A stretch of DNA of 8,146 nt from Roseovarius sp. UBA3070 (GCA_002366775.1 DFBW01000251.1:1-8146); one strand, 5' to 3'. Positions 1 through 6,268 are shown, counted from the first letter of the stretch. The notes: generated from the letters alone by a model not told the origin. Numbers and translations are program-made.

Positions 1-36
1 AAGCTGGCAATCATACCCTTCAAACAACACCCTGTG
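1..36 (-). pseudogene. In-frame continuation of the Hint domain beyond the TAA stop
   Basis: Reading the minus strand past the TAA at 37-39 in the same frame gives HRVLFEGYDCQL with no further stop before the window edge. Joined to the preceding LLVSP with a glutamine in place of the stop, this gives VSPQHRVLF, the usual sequence at this point in Hint_2-type domains of Roseobacter RTX proteins (from memory of the family). CAA to TAA is a single C-to-T change. The rest of the Hint domain, if present, lies outside the window. Confidence 0.7.
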
Positions 37-2184
37 TTATGGTGAAACCAACAGCGACCGGCGCGCGCCAATCACATGTGGCGCGATGTGAACGGGCGCA
101 AATTTGCCCCGTCCCGGAACCTGGGAGGTACCGACCCAGTGCAATGGTTGTGTCCCGTGATCGCGCGTAATCACCTTGTCGCCGGGTTTCAGGCTTTCAA
201 TCGGGCGCTCGCCTGTTTCGGTCAGGATCATTGTGCCGGGCGTAAAGCAGATGATGTTCTCGATATCGGTGAACGTCACCACCGTGCCGTCGGCCATGGT
301 GAAACTGCCCGACTGCGCGCCGGTGTCGGTGCTGGCGACAAAGGTGATATCATCCAGCGTGACATCGGGGTTCAGTTGCAGCGTGTCATTGTCGCTGCTG
401 CCCTCATTGCCGCCGGTCAGGATGATCGTGCCGCTGCCGACTTCACCGAGATCGCTCAGCACGAAGGTGTCATCCCCCGCGCCGCCCTGGGCGATGTCGC
501 CCTGCGCCACCTCGATCACATCGTCGCCCGCGCCGCCCACAAGGCTGTCGGCCCCGGTGCCACCGGTCAGGGTGTCGTTGCCCGCGTCGCCCTCCAATAT
601 GTCGTCGCCCGTGCCGCCCAGCACGCTGTCGTTGCCGGCTCCGCCGGTCAGGCTGTCATTCCCGGTGCCGCCATCGACAAAGTCATCGTCAGCCCCGGCG
701 TCAATCGTATCGTTGCCGACGCCACCGGTCAGGCTGTCGGCCGAGCCGCTGCCTCCGGCATCGGTGATCAGGTCGTCGCCGTCACCGCCGTCGATCGTGT
801 CACCGCTGGCGTCGCTGCCACCCAGGATCGTGTCATCCCCGGCCTCGCCAAAGATCAGGTCCGAGCCGTCGCCGCCGTCGATGCTGTCGGCCCCGTCTTC
901 GGGCAGCACAGCGTCAAAATGGATATCCGTCAGATAGACAGCCTGGGTGCCGTTCAACCCGTTGGAATAGATCAGTTCGATCTGCGCCACTGGCCCTGCG
1001 ATCTGCACCCCGACCGAGCCAGCGGCATCCACCGCTTCATCAGACCCGCTGCCTGCGGTGATCGTGTTGCCTGATGTGGTTTCATCGCCATACACCGTGA
1101 AGCTGACCGCCACAGGGTTGCCGTCGGCATCAAAGGCGTTGACGGTGATTGTGTCGTTATGGTTGCCGGCAAAGGTATCTATATCATTGATATTGAAGCT
1201 GACATTTTCCACCTCATCGGCATAGATACTGCCCGGTGCGGCGGCAAAGTCGATTGTGGTGATCGAAGTCGCCCCGTCGCCATCGCCATAGAGCGAGGCG
1301 CTCGAATTGGCGTCAAACGGGTTGCCCGCGCCGACATACTGCGCTTCGCTGCTGTCGACGGTGAAGGTGGGGTTATTGTCGCCGATATCGGTGAAGCTGA
1401 CCGACACCTCCATCTCGCCGGTGATCTGTGTGACTCCGCCCGAGATATCGCTCCCATCGAGGTCAATCGCCTCCCAGCTGAGAAACTCTGCAGTGTCAGT
1501 GGCCGGGCCATTGTTGCCACCATAGATTTCATCGTCGCCATCCCCGCCCGAGATCGTGTCGGCCCCGCTGCCACCCAGCACCGTATCAGCCCCGCCACCA
1601 GAGGTGATGTCATCATCGCCATCCCCGGCCGAGACCACATCAGCCGTATTGCCAGGGCCAACGCTGTCATCCTCAAAATCGGTGTAGCCAGTGTCGATCA
1701 CGTCGTCGCCGCTGGTGCCATCCACCGCCGCGTCATCAAGCACATAATTGGTGATGTTAAAGGCCGGATCGCCGGAGGTCAGCACATTGGAGTTTCTGTC
1801 GTAGGAGACCACCTCATAGCTGCGTCCGGGGATAAGCGGGCGCTCCGAGAGGGTGTAGAACCCGCTTGCCGCGCCGTTTTCCACATCGAGCTGGACAACG
1901 TCGAACTCTTCACCCGTCACCGTGTCGCGGATGGTCCAGGCCCGCTCCGCATCCACATTCGAGCCCACGGAGGTATTGCCGCCAATGGTCACATCGGCGG
2001 TGGCCGATTCATTGCCCCTGTTGTCATCATCGAGCGTGAAGCCCTGGATGCCCGCCTCGTTGTCGGTGATCGTCGCCGTGCCTGTGGTGTTGGCCGGGCC
2101 CGACCAGTTAAAGGTCGCGCCGGTGCCGGTAGCAAAAATCCCCGCAGGGTCCTGATCATATAGTCCAACCGTATATGTGGCCAT
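37..2184 (-). CDS. RTX calcium-binding protein with C-terminal Hint domain, stopped early inside Hint
   Basis: Probably a secreted, calcium-binding RTX protein exported by a type I system; its target is unknown. The 715-residue product has no N-terminal signal peptide, as usual for type I substrates. Residues 1-155 form an acidic, probably beta-rich N-terminal region. RTX nonapeptides of the GGxGxDxxx type lie at about 156-224 and 431-575. A non-repetitive domain lies between them (about 228-426). A short linker (580-644) leads to a Hint domain beginning at Cys646 with CFTPGT, followed by LKPGDKVITRDHG and a segment ending LLVSP. Family Hint domains continue with QHR at this point, but here TAA follows, and HRVLFEGYDCQL is read in frame beyond it. 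The gene is therefore either a nonsense mutant or affected by a sequence error. Only a weak Shine-Dalgarno precedes the ATG (TAGG about 11 bases away, GAG closer). The architecture call is strong; the biological role is not known. Confidence 0.88.
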   Translation of the reverse strand: MATYTVGLYDQDPAGIFATGTGATFNWSGPANTTGTATITDNEAGIQGFTLDDDNRGNESATADVTIGGNTSVGSNVDAERAWTIRDTVTGEEFDVVQLDVENGAASGFYTLSERPLIPGRSYEVVSYDRNSNVLTSGDPAFNITNYVLDDAAVDGTSGDDVIDTGYTDFEDDSVGPGNTADVVSAGDGDDDITSGGGADTVLGGSGADTISGGDGDDEIYGGNNGPATDTAEFLSWEAIDLDGSDISGGVTQITGEMEVSVSFTDIGDNNPTFTVDSSEAQYVGAGNPFDANSSASLYGDGDGATSITTIDFAAAPGSIYADEVENVSFNINDIDTFAGNHNDTITVNAFDADGNPVAVSFTVYGDETTSGNTITAGSGSDEAVDAAGSVGVQIAGPVAQIELIYSNGLNGTQAVYLTDIHFDAVLPEDGADSIDGGDGSDLIFGEAGDDTILGGSDASGDTIDGGDGDDLITDAGGSGSADSLTGGVGNDTIDAGADDDFVDGGTGNDSLTGGAGNDSVLGGTGDDILEGDAGNDTLTGGTGADSLVGGAGDDVIEVAQGDIAQGGAGDDTFVLSDLGEVGSGTIILTGGNEGSSDNDTLQLNPDVTLDDITFVASTDTGAQSGSFTMADGTVVTFTDIENIICFTPGTMILTETGERPIESLKPGDKVITRDHGTQPLHWVGTSQVPGRGKFAPVHIAPHVIGARRSLLVSP
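460..894 (-). repeat. Second RTX nonapeptide block (about 15 degenerate units)
   Basis: This encodes residues 431-575 of the RTX protein. Units such as GGTGNDSLT, GGAGNDSVL and GGTGDDILE follow each other almost without gaps. In the family, each pair of units forms a parallel beta-roll that binds calcium through the aspartates and glycines. At DNA level the block is a run of related 27-base units, so recombination or slippage could change the copy number. Confidence 0.85.
1513..1719 (-). repeat. First RTX nonapeptide block (about 5 units)
   Basis: This encodes residues 156-224. It begins with GTSGDDVIDTG, then an acidic break (about 166-184), then SAGDGDDDI, GGGADTVL, GGSGADTIS and GGDGDDEIY. 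It is shorter and less regular than the second block, from which a non-repetitive domain of about 200 residues separates it. Confidence 0.8.
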
Positions 2185-2252
2185 ATCTCGTTCTGCCTAG
2201 TCCTCAAAGGGATCGGCGGTCTTTTTGCCGTCTGATCCTGGTAGGTGAAGCG

Positions 2253-2277
2253 GTATTGAACGCTCCGTTTCCAATAC
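2253..2277. repeat. Inverted repeat (hairpin) upstream of the RTX gene
   Basis: Arms GTATTG (2253-2258) and CAATAC (2272-2277) pair perfectly. Inside them AACG (2259-2262) pairs with CGTT (2266-2269), leaving a CTC loop and a two-base bulge. Ten base pairs can form in total. It lies about 70-90 bases upstream of the RTX start codon, so it may be an operator or a leader hairpin. No T-run follows on either strand, which argues against a simple terminator. Confidence 0.4.
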
Positions 2278-2286
2278 TGATACAAT

Positions 2287-2309
2287 CGCTCTGCGGCGGG
2301 ATCAGAGCG
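2287..2309. repeat. 7-bp perfect inverted repeat between kynU and the RTX gene
   Basis: CGCTCTG (2287-2293) is matched by CAGAGCG (2303-2309) around a nine-base GC-rich spacer. On the minus strand it lies about 70-90 bases after the kynU stop, so it could help end the yjbR-kynU transcript. There is no T-run after the stem, so a standard intrinsic terminator is not shown. Confidence 0.35.
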
Positions 2310-2376
2310 GGATTTGGACGAGTTTTTGACGAATTGGGGTGATTTCAGGGCAGGGTCAGGCGTTAAAGCTGGCTGA

Positions 2377-3582
2377 TCAGGTGACTTTGGCGCGTGTCTT
2401 ATACTCGGGTCTGTCCCACAGGCCCTCATTGATCACCCGTGCGATGATCTCCACGGCGCGGGCGATATCATCGTCATTCAAATACAGCGGCGTGATGCCA
2501 AAGCGCATAATGTCAGGTGCGCGGAAATCGCCAATCACACCCTCGGCAATACAGGCCTGCATCGCGCCGTAGCCGTGCTCAAACTCAAAGCTGACATGGC
2601 TGCCACGCAGCTCCGGTTCTCGTGGGCTGGCCAGCGTCAGGTCGGGGCAGGCGGCCTCGATCCCTTTGATGAAGGCCTGGCTGAGGCGCGTGGAGGCGGA
2701 ATACAGCGCCTGCATATCCACATCCTCCCAGATGTCCAAAGCGGCCTCTAATGCGGCCAGCGCCAGTATTGGCGGGGTGCCGACGCGCATCCGCTCAATC
2801 CCGGTGCCCGCCCGGTAGCTGGGATCAAAGGCAAAAGGGTCGGCATGTCCAAGCCACCCCGACAGGGCAGGGGAAACCTCGGCGATGTGACGCGGCGCCA
2901 CATAAATAAAGGCTGGCGCACCGGGGCCGCCGTTGAGATATTTGTAAGTGCAGCCCACTGCAAAATCAGCTTTGGCGCTGGCCAGATGCACGTCAACCGC
3001 GCCCGCACTATGGGCCAGATCCCAGATTGTCAGCGCGCCTGCTGCATGGGCCTTGGCGGTTATCGCCCACATGTTGTGCCGTCGTGCGCTGCGGTAATCC
3101 ACATCCGTCAGCATCACCACAGCCACCTCATCGGTGATCGCGGATTCGACATCCTCAGGGGCCACAACCCGCAGCTCGTGCCCCCGGTCCAAAGACCGGA
3201 TCAACCCTTCGGCCATGTATACATCGGACGGAAAATTGCCGGTATCGCTCAGGATGACCCGGCGCTCGGGGCGCAGTTCTAATGCCGCCGCCAGCGCCTG
3301 ATAGACCTTGATGCTCAACGTTTCACCCAGCACCACATGGCCCGGTTCGGCCCCGATCAAACGCCCCAGCCTATCACCGACGGCCACGGGCTGCGCCATC
3401 CAGCCGGCCTTGTTCCAACCGGTGATCAGCATCTCACCCCATTCATCACGCGCCACGCGGGTCATCGCGGCTGGCGCGCGCTGGGGCAGGGGGCCCAGTG
3501 AATTGCCATTGAGGTAAATCACCCCCTGGGGCATGTGAAACATCTCGCGCGTGTGCTCAAACGGGTCGCTCATCTCAATCAA
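2377..3582 (-). CDS. kynU: Kynureninase
   Basis: PLP-dependent cytoplasmic enzyme (EC 3.7.1.3) that cleaves L-kynurenine to anthranilate and L-alanine in tryptophan degradation, and also acts on 3-hydroxykynurenine. The 401 residues match the family's usual full length. Visible family marks are YLNGNSLGP near the N-terminus (23-31), NFPSDVYM (116-123), WDLAHSAGA (187-195) with Asp188 as the likely contact to the PLP ring nitrogen, and CTYKYLNGGPG (211-221) with Lys214 as the likely Schiff-base lysine. GDFRAPDIMRFG lies near the C-terminus. The first codon is TTG, placed eight bases after GGAG and overlapping the upstream gene's stop as TTGA. An in-frame ATG three codons later (at 3573) would give a start closer to homologues but is badly spaced from that GGAG. 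No other kyn-pathway gene is in the window. Confidence 0.95.
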   Translation of the reverse strand: MIEMSDPFEHTREMFHMPQGVIYLNGNSLGPLPQRAPAAMTRVARDEWGEMLITGWNKAGWMAQPVAVGDRLGRLIGAEPGHVVLGETLSIKVYQALAAALELRPERRVILSDTGNFPSDVYMAEGLIRSLDRGHELRVVAPEDVESAITDEVAVVMLTDVDYRSARRHNMWAITAKAHAAGALTIWDLAHSAGAVDVHLASAKADFAVGCTYKYLNGGPGAPAFIYVAPRHIAEVSPALSGWLGHADPFAFDPSYRAGTGIERMRVGTPPILALAALEAALDIWEDVDMQALYSASTRLSQAFIKGIEAACPDLTLASPREPELRGSHVSFEFEHGYGAMQACIAEGVIGDFRAPDIMRFGITPLYLNDDDIARAVEIIARVINEGLWDRPEYKTRAKVT

Positions 3583-3932
3583 AGGCCCAACTCCGCGCGC
3601 AGTTTTTTGGTCAGCTTGGCGACAACCATGTCATAGGACATTATCAGATGTTCCTTTAATGCATCGTCCGACAGGCCCGGTTTGCCGTAGACCTGCAACC
3701 ACTTCATCCCGCGTGAGGCCAGATAAGGTGCGGGGCGAATGCCCGGCTGATCGTGCAACACCTCATAGGCGATCTCGGAGGCCTTGAAGGTAAATGCATC
3801 CTTGCCGTCGTTCCAGCCACACACGCCAAACACCTTGCCGCCCACCTTCCACACATCCGCATTGCCCCATTGCACCACATGGGTGGTGGCGCGCAGGCCT
3901 TTGCAAAAACTGTTGTACTCTTCGCGGTTCAT
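3579..3932 (-). CDS. MmcQ/YjbR family protein
   Basis: Small 117-residue protein of the YjbR/MmcQ family (CyaY-like fold, often called DNA-binding, exact function unsettled). Visible family pattern: an N-terminal helix (NREEYNSFCKGL), the VVQWGNADVWKVGGKVFGV segment (19-37), a lysine-rich strand (DAFTFKAS), PAPYLASRGMKWLQVY around 68-82, and a C-terminal helix with LIMSYDMVVAKLTKKL. The length is complete for the family. The ATG follows GGAGAG with nine bases after GGAG, a good ribosome site. Its TGA overlaps the TTG start of kynU, so the two are probably one transcript with coupled translation. The link to kynurenine metabolism is positional only. Confidence 0.88.
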   Translation of the reverse strand: MNREEYNSFCKGLRATTHVVQWGNADVWKVGGKVFGVCGWNDGKDAFTFKASEIAYEVLHDQPGIRPAPYLASRGMKWLQVYGKPGLSDDALKEHLIMSYDMVVAKLTKKLRAELGL

Positions 3933-4293
3933 TCAGGCGCTCTCCGGTCTGCGGTTCGGTCATGCCAGTGATACACAGCAGCACCGCTTTTGCCAGTCGG
4001 TTGAGCGATGCATGGCGATGCTCCCCGGTCCCTGCAAGTAGAGGCTGGTTTGAGGCCATGCTGCCGGATGCGGCGACCTGCACGACTGTCCGGCACCACG
4101 AGGGAGCCAGAAACCTTCAACAATCCGTTAGGTTTTGAACGGGGTTTATGGCAGCACCAAACGATGTGGTTTACGCGGGTTCCATAAAGGAGCGTTTGTT
4201 GAACGTCCATGGATGATCTATGCAAGGGAGGCCAATCACCTGAAATACCGCAACCTTCATGCTAGTGCTCCAACATATGAAATGTAGACTACA
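3933..4293. other. 361-base spacer without a convincing gene
   Basis: This separates the leftward yjbR-kynU unit from the rightward orphan gene, so it should hold divergent promoters, but no convincing -35/-10 pair stands out. Open frames run through it on both strands, none with a recognisable protein or a good ribosome site. It contains the short inverted repeat CCGTT/AACGG (4125-4129 and 4138-4142), the motif TTCAACAA (4116-4123), and the left copy of the 13-bp direct repeat (4193-4205). Confidence 0.6.
4193..4205. repeat. 13-bp direct repeat, left copy
   Basis: CGTTTGTTGAACG, identical to 4828-4840. The two copies start 635 bases apart and bracket the AT-richer orphan gene. This could be a footprint of insertion or an att-like core. 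It is also a short imperfect palindrome (CGTT and AACG around TGTTG), so a protein-binding site is an alternative. Confidence 0.6.
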
Positions 4294-4821
4294 ATGAAAA
4301 ATGAGAGCTATACTGAGAGCTATACGTTGGATCCGGGATGGGCCCCAAATCCTGTCTTCGAAACCGCAAAAGCTTATCTTGATGCGGCAGAGAACGCATA
4401 TTCAAGAGAAGTCGCAAAGACGGGTTTCTTTGCCTTTAAAAATTGGTTCGTGGTTCATCACCTTAGTGTAATTGCGACCGAACTTTTCGTTAAATCATTT
4501 AGGGTAACGGTCTATCACCCACCCGTCACCAGCGAAGATGGGCCAGATGATGTGGAAATTAAACACGCCTATTCCTCCCACAACACACAATTGGATAAGC
4601 TTGATTTACAAGATAAAAACGGACTGGAAGAATACCTCTCTGATACTCTATTCACGCTATTAAAATCGGCGTCGAGTGATGAAATTTCGCGAGGACGCTA
4701 CCCATATGAAGATCATAATGGCTCCACTCGATTTCCAGCAGGTGATGAGGCCGGGCAGAAGCTAGTGGACGACTGGTTGATGCTTGCCCGCGCACTTTCA
4801 AAGTATACGGGGCCCCACTAA
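4294..4821 (+). CDS. Hypothetical protein resembling HEPN-domain proteins
   Basis: Not firmly recognised. The 175-residue, mostly helical protein follows the order of parts seen in HEPN proteins. It has an N-terminal AKAYLDAAENAY helix (25-36), a hydrophobic helix VVHHLSVIATELFVKSF (53-69) like the HEPN helix ending in E-x-x-x-K, an HAYSSHNTQLDKL segment (91-103) like the usual H-D-L-x-x-L, then RGRYPYED (133-140) like the HEPN RYPD motif, and a last helix LVDDWLMLARALSKY. Arg135 and His141 are spaced as Rx5H and Arg70 and His75 as Rx4H; either could be the RNase-type Rx4-6H motif or chance. By hand count bases 4561-4680 are 40% GC, against 60% at 7201-7260 in pntA. No Shine-Dalgarno precedes the ATG, and the first codons contain a tandem duplication. 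It stands alone, without a visible antitoxin or nucleotidyltransferase partner. HEPN assignment is inference; a defence or RNase role is more speculative still. Confidence 0.7.
   Translation: MKNESYTESYTLDPGWAPNPVFETAKAYLDAAENAYSREVAKTGFFAFKNWFVVHHLSVIATELFVKSFRVTVYHPPVTSEDGPDDVEIKHAYSSHNTQLDKLDLQDKNGLEEYLSDTLFTLLKSASSDEISRGRYPYEDHNGSTRFPAGDEAGQKLVDDWLMLARALSKYTGPH
4302..4325 (+). repeat. Perfect 12-bp tandem duplication at the start of the orphan gene
   Basis: TGAGAGCTATAC occurs twice back to back (4302-4313 and 4314-4325). It is in frame and gives the peptide ESYTESYT at residues 4-11. A change of one unit would add or remove four residues without breaking the frame. The perfect identity suggests a recent slippage event. 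Confidence 0.85.
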
Positions 4822-4827
4822 AACCAC

Positions 4828-4840
4828 CGTTTGTTGAACG
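4828..4840. repeat. 13-bp direct repeat, right copy
   Basis: CGTTTGTTGAACG, identical to 4193-4205, starting seven bases after the stop codon of the orphan gene. Here the surrounding bases extend the palindrome to ACCGTT/AACGGT (4826-4831 and 4837-4842) around a five-base loop. The hairpin lacks a following T-run, so it is at best a weak terminator. Confidence 0.6.
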
Positions 4841-4922
4841 GTTAGCCGAACAGGATATTGGTGGACGTTCTGCGAAGGTCTGAACAACCCCGCAAAGCCG
4901 CCGCGCGCTCACCCACGCCGCG

Positions 4923-5675
4923 TCAAATCTGCCCGCCCGCAATCTCGATCGCCTGCCCGTTCACACTCTCCGAGCTGGGCGCACAGAGCCACAGCGCTGC
5001 GGCCGCCACCTCATCGGGGGAAATCAGGCGTTTATGCTTGTTGGCATCCACCATCACGGCGCGGGCCTGATCCGGTGTCATCTTGGCGCGCTGGGCAATC
5101 GAGGTCACATTGCGGCTGACGATCTCAGTGTCGACATAGCCGGGGCAAATGGCGTTGAACGTCAGCTCAGACCCCAGATAATCCTCGCTCAACGCGCGGA
5201 TCAGCCCGATCATCCCGTGTTTGGAGGCAGTATAGGCCGCCGCCCCCTTCAACCCCTTGAGACCTGCGATGGAGGAGATCGCAATCACCCGCCCCCAACC
5301 GGCCTGCATCATGCCCGGCAGGCACTCCCGAATGGTCAGGAATGCGCCATCCAGATTGGTGGCCATGGTGCGGCGCCAGAGCTCCATGTCGGTTTTGGGG
5401 ATCGAGCGCCCCTCGGCAATCCCTGCATTGGGGATGCAGATATGCACCGGCCCACGCTCGGTAATGGCCTGCGCGATGCCGGATGTTACACTTTGCTCGT
5501 CGCTCACATCCATTTGCACGGGATGCAGGTGATCCGATGCAACGCTCGCCAATACCTCCTGCCGCCGCCCGGTGATGGTCACCTCTGCGCCCGACGCGGC
5601 CAAAGCCTGCGCAATCGCCAGCCCAATGCCAGTGCCGCCGCCAGTCACCAATGCGTGTTTTCCTGTCAGGGTCAT
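4923..5675 (-). CDS. Classical short-chain dehydrogenase/reductase (SDR)
   Basis: Cytoplasmic NAD(P)-dependent oxidoreductase of about 250 residues, the usual classical SDR length; the substrate cannot be told. Counting from the chosen start, the TGGGTGIG cofactor loop is at 11-18, the MDV motif at about 55-57, PNAG at 82-85 and NLDG at 107-110. The catalytic set is the Asn of NLDG, Ser135 (ISSIAG), Tyr148 and Lys152 (YTASK). PGYVDTE follows at about 178. The arginine pair of TGRR after the second strand hints at NADP(H), but this is weak. The ATG at 5675 is preceded by GGGAGG with six bases between. A start seven codons upstream (5696) lacks such a site and would overlap a possible -10 box. 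The gene converges on the orphan gene and diverges from the methyltransferase gene. Confidence 0.93.
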   Translation of the reverse strand: MTLTGKHALVTGGGTGIGLAIAQALAASGAEVTITGRRQEVLASVASDHLHPVQMDVSDEQSVTSGIAQAITERGPVHICIPNAGIAEGRSIPKTDMELWRRTMATNLDGAFLTIRECLPGMMQAGWGRVIAISSIAGLKGLKGAAAYTASKHGMIGLIRALSEDYLGSELTFNAICPGYVDTEIVSRNVTSIAQRAKMTPDQARAVMVDANKHKRLISPDEVAAAALWLCAPSSESVNGQAIEIAGGQI

Positions 5676-5694
5676 GGTCTTCCTCCCAATCGCC

Positions 5695-5722
5695 ATGCTA
5701 CGTCATTGGCATCTGTGCACAA
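5695..5722 (-). promoter_or_regulatory. Possible promoter of the SDR gene
   Basis: On the minus strand TTGTGC (5717-5722) is followed after 16 bases by TAGCAT (5695-5700), a partial match to sigma-70-type boxes. Transcription would begin some ten or more bases before the GGGAGG ribosome site. The match is weak and rests partly on the position. Confidence 0.25.
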
Positions 5723-5763
5723 GAGCGTTGCGCCTGATCCGCCCGAACCAAGGAAGCAGTCCG

Positions 5764-6216
5764 ATGCTAAAAAAAATTGATATACCACCCGTCTGGTTGG
5801 CGGGCTTCGTGGCTCTGGCCTGGATGCAGGCCCGCTGGCGGGATGCCGGGCTTAGCCTGGGCGGCACATGGGCGGATTTTGCAGGCGGTATCCTGCTGGG
5901 GGGTGGCCTTATTCTGATCTTGTTGGCGGCCTCCGAGTTTCGCCGTCACAAGACCACGATCATACCACATAACACCCCATCCCGGCTGATCCAGTCGGGC
6001 GTTTTTTCGCGCAGCCGCAATCCGATCTACCTGGCTGATGTGCTGATCCTCGCCGGGCTGATCTTTCGCTGGGATGCTGTTTTATCGTTACCGCTCATTC
6101 CGGTATTCCTTTGGATACTGGAAAAACGCTTTATCCTGCCCGAGGAAACCCTTATGAGACAGGCGTTCAAGGCCGAATATGCACGATATGAACGCAAGGT
6201 CCGACGCTGGATCTAA
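5764..6216 (+). CDS. ICMT-like membrane methyltransferase family protein
   Basis: Integral membrane protein of 150 residues of the isoprenylcysteine carboxyl methyltransferase/PEMT-like family; bacterial members mostly have unknown substrates. Hydrophobic segments are at about 9-22, 37-56, 86-101 and 104-120. The family signature is present: SRLIQSGVFSRSRNPIYLAD (73-92), then the C-terminal EKRFILPEETLMRQAFKAEY segment (120-139) and YERKVRRWI at the end. In studied members the SRNPIY and EE-L-x-x-x-F-x-x-x-Y parts build the S-adenosylmethionine pocket. The ATG at 5764 follows AAGGA with about ten bases between; the same frame is open further upstream, but that part overlaps the SDR gene and is not needed. 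An A8 run covers codons 2-5. Family assignment is good; the reaction is unknown. Confidence 0.85.
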   Translation: MLKKIDIPPVWLAGFVALAWMQARWRDAGLSLGGTWADFAGGILLGGGLILILLAASEFRRHKTTIIPHNTPSRLIQSGVFSRSRNPIYLADVLILAGLIFRWDAVLSLPLIPVFLWILEKRFILPEETLMRQAFKAEYARYERKVRRWI

Positions 6217-6230
6217 CCAAATGCCGCAAC

Positions 6231-6257
6231 GTGATTGCGACCATTTTTCGCAATCAC
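6231..6257. repeat. Perfect 10-bp inverted repeat between the methyltransferase gene and pntA
   Basis: GTGATTGCGA (6231-6240) and TCGCAATCAC (6248-6257) flank the seven bases CCATTTT. The position, 15 bases after the upstream stop and 110 before pntA, suits either a terminator for the upstream gene or a regulator site for pntAB. There is no T-run after the stem, which favours the operator or a Rho-independent stem of unusual form. Confidence 0.5.
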
Positions 6258-6268
6258 AAGACGTTGTG

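Noticed and set aside
460..894. Regular DNA repeats that could suggest a CRISPR or minisatellite array
   Set aside because: The units are in frame and encode RTX nonapeptides; there are no identical repeats with unique spacers.
76..1074. Long open frame on the plus strand opposite the RTX repeats
   Set aside because: It is antisense to the RTX coding strand; GC-rich repeats keep the opposite frame open. The product is a low-complexity shadow with no domain.
1159..2163. 334-codon plus-strand frame opposite the N-terminal half of the RTX gene
   Set aside because: Same effect: the minus strand carries a clear RTX protein, and the shadow has no recognisable family.
3763..4225. Minus-strand open frames upstream of and overlapping yjbR
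   Set aside because: They overlap yjbR in another frame, lack a good ribosome site and match nothing I know. A decayed gene cannot be excluded, but there is no support.
4210..4266. 18-codon plus-strand frame (MDDLCKGG...) before the orphan gene
   Set aside because: Short, no Shine-Dalgarno and no family; chance is enough to explain it.
5676..5696. Seven-codon longer start for the SDR
   Set aside because: The strong GGGAGG site lies between the two ATGs and fits the inner one; SDRs usually begin close to the cofactor loop.
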